Shown here: positions 1-5,604 of the stretch, in pieces
Layout of the letters: every line of letters begins with the position of its first letter
How positions within the stretch are numbered: the stretch's first letter is position 1
Source: Clostridia bacterium
Lineage (GTDB): Bacteria; Bacillota; Clostridia; UMGS1883
Direction: 5' to 3'
DNA: 6,366 nucleotides
Assembly: GCA_017441965.1 (NCBI GenBank)
Contig: JAFSBF010000225.1
Location: forward strand, 1 to 6,366
Translations under genes and position numbers: made by a program
Notes under the pieces: generated by a model
What the model saw: only the letters and a program-made list of their open reading frames with translations
Told to the model about the DNA's origin: nothing
Databases searched by the model: none

Positions 1-243
1 AAACCAAAAAAAGTTATTGGCAGCAATACAATTGACTGTATAAAAAGCGGTATTATTTACGGCAATGCAGGTGCAATAGACGGAATTATAGACCGCTACC
101 GTGAGGAACTTGGCGAGGATTGCACCGTTATTGCAACGGGCGGCCTTGCAAAGGTGATTGCACCGCTTTGTAAAAACGAAATCATAATTGATGAAGATTT
201 ATTGCTCAAAGGATTAATGCTGATATACGAAAAGAACAAATGA
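1..243 (+). CDS. coaX: Type III pantothenate kinase, C-terminal fragment
   Basis: The first 80 codons, open from base 1 and ending at TGA 241-243, read as the last third of a type III pantothenate kinase, the enzyme that phosphorylates pantothenate in the first step of coenzyme A synthesis in the cytoplasm. Seen: a VIGSNT..C..SG segment, then IIYGNAGAIDGIIDR, then VIATGGLA, and the ending LLLKGLMLIYEKNK. The order G-x-A-G-x-x-D-G, then ATGGLA, then a GL.LIYE-like tail is characteristic of the CoaX family, which belongs to the ASKHA kinase fold and is unrelated to the CoaA/PanK-I and PanK-II types. The N-terminal phosphate-binding part lies outside the window, so start, total length and upstream partners are unknown. 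It is convergent with hydG and followed within 25 bases by a hairpin terminator, so it is the last gene of its transcript. Confidence 0.9.
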   Translation, partial: KPKKVIGSNTIDCIKSGIIYGNAGAIDGIIDRYREELGEDCTVIATGGLAKVIAPLCKNEIIIDEDLLLKGLMLIYEKNK

Positions 244-260
244 GAAGTTCGAAGTTCGAA
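244..260. repeat. Short tandem GAAGTTC repeat after coaX
   Basis: Immediately after the coaX stop codon the heptamer GAAGTTC occurs twice in tandem (244-250 and 251-257) and is followed by a third partial GAA. The unit overlap also creates two TTCGAA palindromes. It lies outside any gene and just before the terminator hairpin. I recall similar GAAGTTCGAA-rich runs in intergenic sequence of some Clostridia, where they give rise to spurious small reading frames; that is memory, not something this window proves. Confidence 0.5.
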
Positions 261-267
261 ATGAAGG

Positions 268-303
268 AAGGGAGATGCAAAAAACTTTGCATCTCCCTTT
301 TTT
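268..303 (+). terminator. Intrinsic terminator of coaX
   Basis: A perfect 14-bp inverted repeat (left arm 268-281, right arm 286-299, loop AAAC) is followed directly by a T run at 298-303. The stem has a GGGAGATGC core flanked by A/T pairs, the standard rho-independent layout on the + strand. It ends coaX transcription 25 bases past the stop codon. On the - strand the same stem is followed only by a mixed sequence (CCTTCATTTC), so termination of the oncoming hydG transcript here is possible but weaker. Confidence 0.9.
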
Positions 304-380
304 CTTATCACAGACCATTTTCAGATTACGTCATATTCTCTTTTGTGCTTTATGCGTTCTGTGCATTTTATCACAGCCCT

Positions 381-1820
381 TTAAAATCTGAAATCTCTGA
401 TGCCGTTCTGTATTTTTTCCAGGTTATCCTTACAGATTTGCCTTACCTTTTCCTTCGGAATATTTTCAAGCTCCGCCTGAATGAGTGCCTCACCAATCTT
501 TTTAGTATCCTCTGATGCGTAATCCATCAAAAATTCCTTCAGTGTCATAAGTGCATTGGGATGGCAACAGTTCTGAATTTGTCCCGTCTTACACAGTGAC
601 ATGAAGCGGTCACCCGTTCTTCCTTCACGGTAGCACGCAGTACAGAAAGAGGGGATATGTCCAAGCTCCATCAGCCACTTTACAACCTCGTCAAGTGTTC
701 TTGTATCAGATACGTCAAACTGCTCGCTGTCGTGGGGACGTTCCTCCTCGGTGTAACCTCCCACTGATGTGCGTGATGCACCGCTTATCTGCGATACACC
801 GAGCTTTATTACCTTTTCACGCACTGCCTGACTTTCACGCGTGGAAATAATCATTCCCGTATACGGTGTCGAAATTCTTATAAGTGCACAAATTTTTGCA
901 AAGGTATCATCATCAATTCCGTTGTCGAAAACATCGGGGTCAATATCGTCGGCACGCTTAATTCTCGGCACGCTGATTGTATGCGGGCCTACGCCATGCA
1001 CCGCCTCAAGATGCTCTGCATGCATCAAAAGTCCTGCAAATTCGTATTTGTAAAGCTCCAGACCAAACAAAACGCCCAGACCTACATCATCAATACCGCC
1101 CTCCATCGCTCTGTCCATAGCCTCTGTATGATAATTATAATCATGCTTGGGACCGGTGGGGTGAAGCTTAAGATAGCTTTCCTTATGATAGGTTTCCTGA
1201 AAAAGAATATATGTTCCGATACCCGCATCCTTAAGCTTTCTGTAGTTTTCTACAGTTGTTGCGGCAATATTTACGTTAACACGTCTTATTGCTCCGTTTT
1301 TATGCTTGATTGAATAAATTGTATCAATACATTCAAGAATGTATTCGATTGGGTTATTTACGGGGTCTTCGCCCGACTCTATAGCAAGGCGCTTATGTCC
1401 CATATCCTGAAGCGCGATAACTTCCTTCCTTACTTCCTCCTGCGTCAGCTTTTTCCTTGCAATATGCTTGTTGTTGTAATGATACGGGCAATACACACAG
1501 CCGTTTACGCAGTAATTTGATAAGTAAAGAGGCGCAAACATAACAATTCTGTTGCCGTAAAATGCCTGCTTTATTTCTTCTGCAAGCTTATACATTTCCT
1601 GAATTTTCTCGGGAATTTCACAGGCAAGAAGCACTGATGCCTCTCTGTGATTAAGTCCGGCGCAGTGTGTTCCGTTTTCATCCCTGCGCGGTCTTGCCTT
1701 GTCAAGAATACTGTCAATAAGCTCGATATTGTTTTTGTTTTCCTCTGCATACGCAAGAGTTGCACGGATTTCCTCATCGCTGATAAATTCATCTGCAATC
1801 ATTGATTTAGGATTATACAT
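381..1820 (-). CDS. hydG: [FeFe]-hydrogenase maturase, radical SAM tyrosine lyase HydG
   Basis: HydG cleaves tyrosine to p-cresol and dehydroglycine, the source of the CO and cyanide delivered as an Fe-carbonyl-cyanide unit to the H-cluster of [FeFe]-hydrogenase; it works with HydE and HydF in the cytoplasm. Seen in the 479 residues: the radical SAM cluster motif Cys104-x3-Cys108-x2-Cys111 (CVNGCVYC), a GEDP-type SAM-binding segment at 150-153, the GPHTISVPR stretch at 278-286, and near the C-terminus Cys393-x2-Cys396-x22-Cys419, the binding site of the second cluster. That last motif separates HydG from its relative ThiH (thiamine synthesis). Length is normal for the family. The start is supported by GAAGGGAG at 1829-1836, 8 bases upstream of ATG. 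An extra cysteine (418) sits beside Cys419. No hydE, hydF or hydrogenase gene is in the window. No clear terminator follows the gene. Confidence 0.96.
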   Translation of the reverse strand: MYNPKSMIADEFISDEEIRATLAYAEENKNNIELIDSILDKARPRRDENGTHCAGLNHREASVLLACEIPEKIQEMYKLAEEIKQAFYGNRIVMFAPLYLSNYCVNGCVYCPYHYNNKHIARKKLTQEEVRKEVIALQDMGHKRLAIESGEDPVNNPIEYILECIDTIYSIKHKNGAIRRVNVNIAATTVENYRKLKDAGIGTYILFQETYHKESYLKLHPTGPKHDYNYHTEAMDRAMEGGIDDVGLGVLFGLELYKYEFAGLLMHAEHLEAVHGVGPHTISVPRIKRADDIDPDVFDNGIDDDTFAKICALIRISTPYTGMIISTRESQAVREKVIKLGVSQISGASRTSVGGYTEEERPHDSEQFDVSDTRTLDEVVKWLMELGHIPSFCTACYREGRTGDRFMSLCKTGQIQNCCHPNALMTLKEFLMDYASEDTKKIGEALIQAELENIPKEKVRQICKDNLEKIQNGIRDFRF

Positions 1821-1879
1821 AGTTATTGCTCCCTTCTTTCAGGTCAGAAAAATCTTTCCCGTCAGTAATTTACGATTTT

Positions 1880-1908
1880 ATTTTATCATATTAAATATTT
1901 AAAGTCAA
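1880..1908 (-). promoter_or_regulatory. Predicted hydG promoter, overlapping the ung stop codon
   Basis: Reading the - strand, a TTGACT -35 box (1903-1908), a 17-base spacer and a TAAAAT -10 box (1880-1885) are present, with TG one base before the -10 box (extended -10). Each box matches the sigma-A consensus at 5 of 6 positions. The -35 box covers the TGA stop codon of ung (1905-1907). The predicted transcript starts near 1873 and has a leader of about 50 bases before the hydG ATG. It implies that hydG can be transcribed apart from ung. No Rex-type or other recognised operator was seen. Confidence 0.7.
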
Positions 1909-2576
1909 TCTCTTATCTGCCAGTCAATAGGAGTTTTCAGGTGAGATATTAAGATTTCATTTGCTTTCTTAAAATGTCCGCACCCCATAAACCCACGTGA
2001 TGCACTGAGCGGACTTGGATGCGCTGCCTCCAGTACATAGTGATTGGGGTTTGTAATAAGTTCCTTTTTCTTTCTCGCATTATTTCCCCACAGGAGAAAT
2101 ACAATTGGGTCATTTCTTTTATTAAGCTGACGTATTATTTCATCTGTGAAAAGCTCCCAACCCTTTCCGTGATGACTGTTTGCCTCGCCTGCACGGACAG
2201 TAAGAACTGTGTTTAAAAGAAGCACGCCTTGCTGCGCCCAGCTCATAAGATATCCGTTTTTAGGAATACTGCAGCCAAGCTCAGCATTAAGCTCCTTATA
2301 CATATTAAGAAGTGACGGGGGAATAGGTACGCCCGGCTTTACGGAAAAGGCCATTCCGTGTGCCTGCCCCGGCTCGTGATAAGGGTCCTGCCCCAAAATT
2401 ACAACTTTGACACTTGAAAAGGGCGTTGCCTTCAGTGCGGAAAATAAATCGTACATATCGGGATATACGGTAGAGTTTGCATATTCTTCCTTTAAAAATC
2501 TTCTAAGACGCAGATAATACTCTTTTTGAAATTCACCGCCGATTTTATCATCCCAGTCATTTGCAAGCTTTACCAT
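1905..2576 (-). CDS. ung: Uracil-DNA glycosylase, family 1
   Basis: It removes uracil from DNA, arising from cytosine deamination or dUMP incorporation, as the first step of base excision repair. The 223-residue product shows every family 1 signature: GQDPYH at 62-67 with catalytic Asp64, the SLLNMYKEL helix at 88-96, NSHHGKGW at 133-140, LLWGNNA at 161-167, and the DNA-intercalating loop HPSPLSA at 186-192 with the catalytic His186. Length is standard. Start choice: AGGAG (2586-2590) directly abuts an ATG at 2583-2585, leaving no room for initiation there, but lies 9 bases from the ATG at 2574-2576, which I take as the start; the longer form would be 226 residues (MVYMVK...). The ribosome binding site overlaps the stop codon of the upstream acetyltransferase gene, so the two are probably co-transcribed and translationally coupled. 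Confidence 0.96.
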   Translation of the reverse strand: MVKLANDWDDKIGGEFQKEYYLRLRRFLKEEYANSTVYPDMYDLFSALKATPFSSVKVVILGQDPYHEPGQAHGMAFSVKPGVPIPPSLLNMYKELNAELGCSIPKNGYLMSWAQQGVLLLNTVLTVRAGEANSHHGKGWELFTDEIIRQLNKRNDPIVFLLWGNNARKKKELITNPNHYVLEAAHPSPLSASRGFMGCGHFKKANEILISHLKTPIDWQIRD

Positions 2577-2589
2577 ATATACCATCTCC

Positions 2590-3051
2590 TTATATAGTCT
2601 TTTTCATAACACAGTTGCGAAAAACCACACCGCCGTGATGCATTACGGCAATACCTGCCCTCTCAAACCCCATTTTGAGGTAAAATTCCTCTGCCGTTTT
2701 ACTTGAATCAAGGCTAAGTTCACAAATTCCGTTTTCCTTTGCCCATGCCTCTGCTTTCAGAAAAAGCTCTGTTGCAATGCCACGGCGTAAAAAGTCCTTG
2801 TGCGTATAAAGGCGGTTTATGTATCCGCTTCTCTCTATACTTATAAAGCCGACTATTTTCCCCTTTTCAAATGCTGCAAGATTACAGCAAGGGGAAAGGT
2901 TTGCACGGAACTTATTAATATCAAAATTTTGCGGTGCCCACGCATCAAGCTCCTGTTGCGTGTAGTCATTTGCGCATACACAGTGCACCGTCTGCGTAAT
3001 TAATTGTACTACATCTTCATATTCGTCGTCAAGTAATCTTCTTATATACAT
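2590..3051 (-). CDS. GNAT-family N-acetyltransferase, YafP-like
   Basis: A 153-residue single-domain GNAT protein that transfers an acetyl group from acetyl-CoA to an amine; the substrate cannot be read from the sequence. Seen: N-terminal [17 protein letters not shown] start of the fold, [11 protein letters not shown] at 30-40, core strand IVGFISIE at 66-73, the acetyl-CoA pyrophosphate-binding loop RRGIAT at 89-94, [18 protein letters not shown] at 112-129, and a C-terminal strand ending FRNCVMKK. The YT..QLDAWAP block and the [13 protein letters not shown] ending resemble Escherichia coli YafP-type proteins, by recollection. The frame is open further upstream to 3183, but AGGAGG at 3059-3064 is well placed for ATG 3049-3051, and the extra 44 codons would run through the promoter and the rpsU terminator. 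The stop codon shares a base with the ung ribosome binding site. Confidence 0.88.
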   Translation of the reverse strand: MYIRRLLDDEYEDVVQLITQTVHCVCANDYTQQELDAWAPQNFDINKFRANLSPCCNLAAFEKGKIVGFISIERSGYINRLYTHKDFLRRGIATELFLKAEAWAKENGICELSLDSSKTAEEFYLKMGFERAGIAVMHHGGVVFRNCVMKKTI

Positions 3052-3088
3052 AGAAAAACCTCCTATATATGGGGAACACAAAGAAAGT

Positions 3089-3117
3089 AGTATAATTATA
3101 ATCCGATGAACGGTCAG
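3089..3117 (-). promoter_or_regulatory. Predicted promoter of the GNAT-ung transcript
   Basis: On the - strand CTGACC (3112-3117, 4 of 6 to TTGACA), a 17-base spacer and TATACT (3089-3094, 5 of 6 to TATAAT) form a plausible sigma-A promoter about 40 bases upstream of the acetyltransferase ATG. A second perfect TATAAT overlaps the spacer but has no -35 box at a workable distance. It lies downstream of the rpsU terminator, so GNAT-ung is best seen as its own transcript. Confidence 0.6.
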
Positions 3118-3137
3118 TGCTGCTTTATTTGTGTGCC

Positions 3138-3172
3138 AAAAACATAACCCACATACAATTGTATGTGGGTTA
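3138..3172 (-). terminator. Palindromic terminator of rpsU
   Basis: Bases 3145-3172 are a perfect 28-bp palindrome (arm TAACCCACATACAA), beginning 11 bases beyond the rpsU stop codon. On the - strand the hairpin is followed by TG and then five T (3138-3142), giving a usable intrinsic terminator with a slightly displaced U tract. On the + strand nothing T-rich follows, so it acts in one direction. Confidence 0.75.
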
Positions 3173-3183
3173 GTCGAAATCAA

Positions 3184-3360
3184 TTACTTAAATTTTCTTT
3201 TTCTTGCAGCTTCAGACTTCTTCTTACGCTTTACGCTGGGTTTTTCATAATGCTCTCTTTTTCTAACCTCGGACAATACGCCTGCCTTAGCACAAGAGCG
3301 CTTAAACCTTCTCAGGGCGCTATCTAAAGATTCATTATCTTTAACTCTGATCTCTGACAT
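3184..3360 (-). CDS. rpsU: 30S ribosomal protein S21
   Basis: A 58-residue basic protein beginning [20 protein letters not shown] and ending [13 protein letters not shown]. The N-terminal strand, the [11 protein letters not shown] helix, the [20 protein letters not shown] middle and the Lys/Arg-rich tail are the complete S21 pattern, and 58 residues is usual in Firmicutes. S21 binds the 30S platform near the 3' end of 16S rRNA and aids initiation on messages. A strong ribosome binding site (GGGGAGGG, 3367-3374) lies 6 bases upstream of the ATG at 3358-3360. It is flanked by its own promoter and terminator, so it appears monocistronic; the yqeY-type gene often found next to rpsU in Firmicutes is absent. 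Confidence 0.97.
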   Translation of the reverse strand: MSEIRVKDNESLDSALRRFKRSCAKAGVLSEVRKREHYEKPSVKRKKKSEAARKRKFK

Positions 3361-3376
3361 TTCATACCCTCCCCTC

Positions 3377-3401
3377 GCAGCACTTGCTTATCAAGTTCTG
3401 C
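3377..3401 (-). promoter_or_regulatory. rpsU leader hairpin beside the ribosome binding site
   Basis: In the RNA of the - strand, GCAG (3398-3401) pairs with CTGC (3377-3380) and ACTTG (3392-3396) with CAAGT (3382-3386). These are separated by one A-G mismatch and close a five-base loop (ATAAG). The nine-pair stem fills much of the roughly 50-base leader and stops one or two bases before the purine-rich ribosome binding site. It could stabilise the message or control S21 synthesis; no function is shown by the sequence and I do not match it to a named RNA family. Confidence 0.5.
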
Positions 3402-3417
3402 ATAAAGTAACATACTA

Positions 3418-3468
3418 ATTATAACATAAGAAAATTAACTGTCAAGAATTTTTTTAAAAATTTTTAAA
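3418..3468 (-). promoter_or_regulatory. Consensus rpsU promoter with A/T-rich UP-like element
   Basis: On the - strand a perfect TTGACA (3440-3445), a 16-base spacer and a perfect TATAAT (3418-3423) precede rpsU. Directly upstream of the -35 box, phased A and T tracts (3446-3468), including the 16-bp palindrome TTTAAAAATTTTTAAA at 3453-3468, resemble an UP element that contacts the RNA polymerase alpha subunit. The combination predicts very strong, growth-linked expression, as expected for a ribosomal protein. The transcript should start near 3411. Confidence 0.88.
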
Positions 3469-3482
3469 CAACCTTACGGTGC

Positions 3483-3511
3483 TTGATATGAAACGGTATT
3501 TGTGGTAAAAT
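3483..3511 (+). promoter_or_regulatory. Predicted promoter of the ktrB-ktrA-HD operon
   Basis: TTGATA (3483-3488, 5 of 6), a 17-base spacer and TAAAAT (3506-3511, 5 of 6) make a good sigma-A promoter pointing into ktrB, divergent from the rpsU promoter with only 37 bases between the two -35 boxes. The predicted leader is about 45-50 bases, too short for a ydaO-type cyclic-di-AMP riboswitch such as controls some K+ transporter genes. Confidence 0.75.
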
Positions 3512-3537
3512 GATTTTAAATACAGCTTCAAATCATT
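3509..3537. promoter_or_regulatory. Inverted repeat overlapping the ktrB -10 box
   Basis: AATGATTT (3509-3516) and its exact complement AAATCATT (3530-3537) are separated by 13 bases. The left arm covers the last three bases of the -10 box and the right arm lies in the early transcribed region. The position suits an operator, but the arms are A/T-rich and could arise by chance in this composition. Confidence 0.3.
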
Positions 3538-3565
3538 AATATAGAAGAAGTTTGGAGAAAGAGAT

Positions 3566-4909
3566 ATGAGAAAAAAGTCATTGTCCCCAATTCAAATAAT
3601 TATGGGTGCTTTTTTGCTGGTAATCTTGGCAGGAAGTTTGCTTTTAAGCCTGCCTGTAAGCTCGGCAAGCGGTAAAGCAGTAGGGTATATTGATGCATTG
3701 TTCACAGCTACCACCTCTACCTGTGTTACGGGACTGGTAACCTTGCCTACTGTAACAACGTGGAGCTTTTTTGGTCAACTTGTAATTCTTATCCTTATAC
3801 AAATTGGCGGGCTTGGTGTTATAACCGTTTTAACGGGGCTAATGCTTCTTATGAAAAGAAAGCTTGGAATAGGTGACAGAATTTTAATTGGTGAGTCGTT
3901 CAACCTTAATTCCCTTGACGGCATGGTAAGACTTGTAAAAAAGGTTATAACAATTACTCTTATTATAGAGGGTGTCGGTGCACTGCTTTATATGAGTGTA
4001 TTTGTCCCCGAGTTTGGATTAAGGGGGATATGGATATCAATTTTTACATCCGTATCTGCTTTTTGTAATGCAGGAATAGATATTATTGCAGAAAATAGCT
4101 TATGTAGCTATGCATTAAACCCTGTTATTAACATTACCACAATGCTGTTGATTATTTTTGGCGGTATTGGATTTATAGTGTTGCTGGATATCGGAAAAAT
4201 GCTTAAAAATAAAAAGCGCAGGCATTTTAAATTCCTCAGCCTTCACAGTAAAATTGTATTATCTGTAACCTCTTTTTTGATAATTGCAGGGGCAACGCTA
4301 TTTTTTATCTTTGAATATAATAATCCCTTATCTATTAAAGAGTTTTCTGTGCCTGAAAAAATTATGGTTTCATTGTTTCAGTCGGTGACGACAAGAACTG
4401 CAGGATTTGCAACCATTGCACAGGAAAATCTTACAAACGCATCAGCATTTTGGACAATGCTTCTGATGTTTGTGGGTGGCTCGCCTGCAGGCACTGCCGG
4501 TGGAATAAAGACGGTGACGCTGTTTGTTTTGTTTGCAAATGCAAGGGCGGTTGTAAGAAATAAAAGAACGGTTGATGCATTTGACAGACAGCTTTCGGTT
4601 GATGCAATTAAAAGAGCTGAGGCGGTTTTTGTGACTTCATTATTTATTGTTATAGCCTCTACTTTGTTTTTGTCGGCATTTAGTGACAGAGGCTTTCTTG
4701 ATATAATATATGAAACAGTGAGTGCGACTGCAACCGTAGGTCTTAGTCGTAATTTTACGGGAACATTAAATGCTGTTGGGAAAATCATTATTATTATGAC
4801 AATGTATTTGGGCAGGGTGGGTCCCATATCTTTGGCATTTGCATTTGCCGCAAACAAAAAGAGTGAGAATGTGATTATAAATCCTGTCGAGGAAATAAGT
4901 ATAGGATAA
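3566..4909 (+). CDS. ktrB: K+ uptake channel subunit KtrB (TrkH/KtrB family)
   Basis: Membrane subunit of a Ktr-type K+ uptake system, 447 residues, made of four M1-P-M2 channel-like repeats within one chain. The four pore loops are visible with their selectivity-filter glycines: TTSTCVTGL (49-57, Gly56), SAFCNAGID (164-172, Gly170), TTRTAGFATI (275-284, Gly280) and SATATVGLSRN (386-396, Gly392). GGSPAGTAGGIKT (304-316) is the flexible intramembrane gate loop of the third repeat. Hydrophobic helices alternate with these, for example 10-30, 70-96, 126-146, 187-208, 228-248 and 405-429. The product is of KtrB length rather than the longer TrkH type. GGAG at 3554-3557 is 8 bases before the ATG. 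ktrA follows after 12 bases, its ribosome binding site touching the ktrB stop codon, so the partners are made together. Na+ dependence is known for several KtrAB systems but cannot be judged here. Confidence 0.95.
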   Translation: MRKKSLSPIQIIMGAFLLVILAGSLLLSLPVSSASGKAVGYIDALFTATTSTCVTGLVTLPTVTTWSFFGQLVILILIQIGGLGVITVLTGLMLLMKRKLGIGDRILIGESFNLNSLDGMVRLVKKVITITLIIEGVGALLYMSVFVPEFGLRGIWISIFTSVSAFCNAGIDIIAENSLCSYALNPVINITTMLLIIFGGIGFIVLLDIGKMLKNKKRRHFKFLSLHSKIVLSVTSFLIIAGATLFFIFEYNNPLSIKEFSVPEKIMVSLFQSVTTRTAGFATIAQENLTNASAFWTMLLMFVGGSPAGTAGGIKTVTLFVLFANARAVVRNKRTVDAFDRQLSVDAIKRAEAVFVTSLFIVIASTLFLSAFSDRGFLDIIYETVSATATVGLSRNFTGTLNAVGKIIIIMTMYLGRVGPISLAFAFAANKKSENVIINPVEEISIG

Positions 4910-4921
4910 GGAGAGCTGAAT

Positions 4922-5572
4922 ATGAGTATAAATAAGAGTTATGCGGTTTTCGGCCTTGGAAGATACGGAAGGGCTGTGGTAAGAGAATTACTGGATAATG
5001 GTGCAGATGTTCTGGCGGTAGACCGGGACGGAAGAATTGTTGATGAGCTTGTTGGTGAAATACCGATTTGTAAATGTGCAGATGTAACTGAGGCAGGTGT
5101 AATCAAGCAACTTGGAATATCAAATATAGATATAGTAATTATTTCAATGGCAAAGAATTTTGAGGCAAGTGTGATGACAACGATGCTTTGCAAGGAAGCG
5201 GGCGTTAAAAAGGTAATTGTTAAATGTTCAAATGAAGAACATTGTAAGATTTTGAAGAAAATAGGGGCAGACGAGGTGGTTTTCCCTGAATATGATTCGG
5301 GCATACGGCTTGCAAAAAATATTCTCAGTTCAGGTTTTATTGATATTGCAGATATATCGGAAAATATTTCAGTTCTCGAACTGGATATAAAACCTGATTG
5401 GGTAGGAAAAACACTAAGGGAGCTTGAACTGAGGAAAAAGTATAATATAAATGTAATGGCATTTAAAGAAAATGGTAAAATTGATATTGCAGTAAACCCT
5501 GATACTGTTATTAAACCTGATATGAAAATGATAGTAATGGCTAATCAAAAAGAGATTAATAGTATTAAGTAG
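4922..5572 (+). CDS. ktrA: Ktr system regulatory subunit KtrA (RCK domain)
   Basis: Cytoplasmic partner of KtrB, 216 residues. In studied systems KtrA forms an octameric ring under the KtrB dimer and opens or closes it in response to ATP or ADP, while its C-terminal domain binds cyclic-di-AMP, which inactivates uptake. Seen: an N-terminal RCK_N Rossmann fold with AVFGLGRYGRAV (8-19; GxGxxG at 11-16), acidic Asp34 at the end of the second strand (LAVDRDG), CADVTE at 52-57, a DIVIISMAKNFEAS stretch at 70-83 and IGADEVVFPEYDSG at 114-127; then an RCK_C domain from about 146 to the end (VLELDIKPDWVGKTLREL...). Length is normal for KtrA. GGAG at 4910-4913 lies 8 bases before the ATG and next to the ktrB stop codon, which suggests translational coupling. 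Confidence 0.95.
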   Translation: MSINKSYAVFGLGRYGRAVVRELLDNGADVLAVDRDGRIVDELVGEIPICKCADVTEAGVIKQLGISNIDIVIISMAKNFEASVMTTMLCKEAGVKKVIVKCSNEEHCKILKKIGADEVVFPEYDSGIRLAKNILSSGFIDIADISENISVLELDIKPDWVGKTLRELELRKKYNINVMAFKENGKIDIAVNPDTVIKPDMKMIVMANQKEINSIK

Positions 5573-5604
5573 ACTGGAACTATATATTTCTACGGAGGTG
5601 TATT

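Noticed and set aside
359..376. CTGTG/CACAG hairpin as a hydG terminator
   Set aside because: Only five pairs with an eight-base loop, and no T tract follows on the - strand, so it does not meet the standard for an intrinsic terminator.
240..515. Plus-strand reading frame of 91 codons after coaX
   Set aside because: It runs through the terminator hairpin and antisense into the hydG 3' end, has no ribosome binding site, and its composition is that of a chance frame.
381..1820. ThiH (thiamine-pathway tyrosine lyase) instead of HydG
   Set aside because: ThiH lacks the C-terminal CX2CX22C cluster motif, which is complete here, and no thiamine gene lies nearby.
3052..3183. N-terminal extension of the acetyltransferase to 197 residues
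   Set aside because: The added 44 codons cross the predicted promoter and the rpsU terminator palindrome, lack a ribosome binding site at the far ATG, and do not resemble the GNAT fold, whereas AGGAGG is well spaced before the ATG at 3049-3051.
3512..3565. Cyclic-di-AMP (ydaO) riboswitch upstream of ktrB
   Set aside because: The predicted leader is about 50 bases, far shorter than the ydaO aptamer, and shows neither its paired architecture nor an expression platform.
4378..4857. Minus-strand reading frame of 159 codons inside ktrB
   Set aside because: It lies wholly antisense to conserved pore and gate motifs of KtrB, has no promoter or ribosome binding site and matches no family I know.
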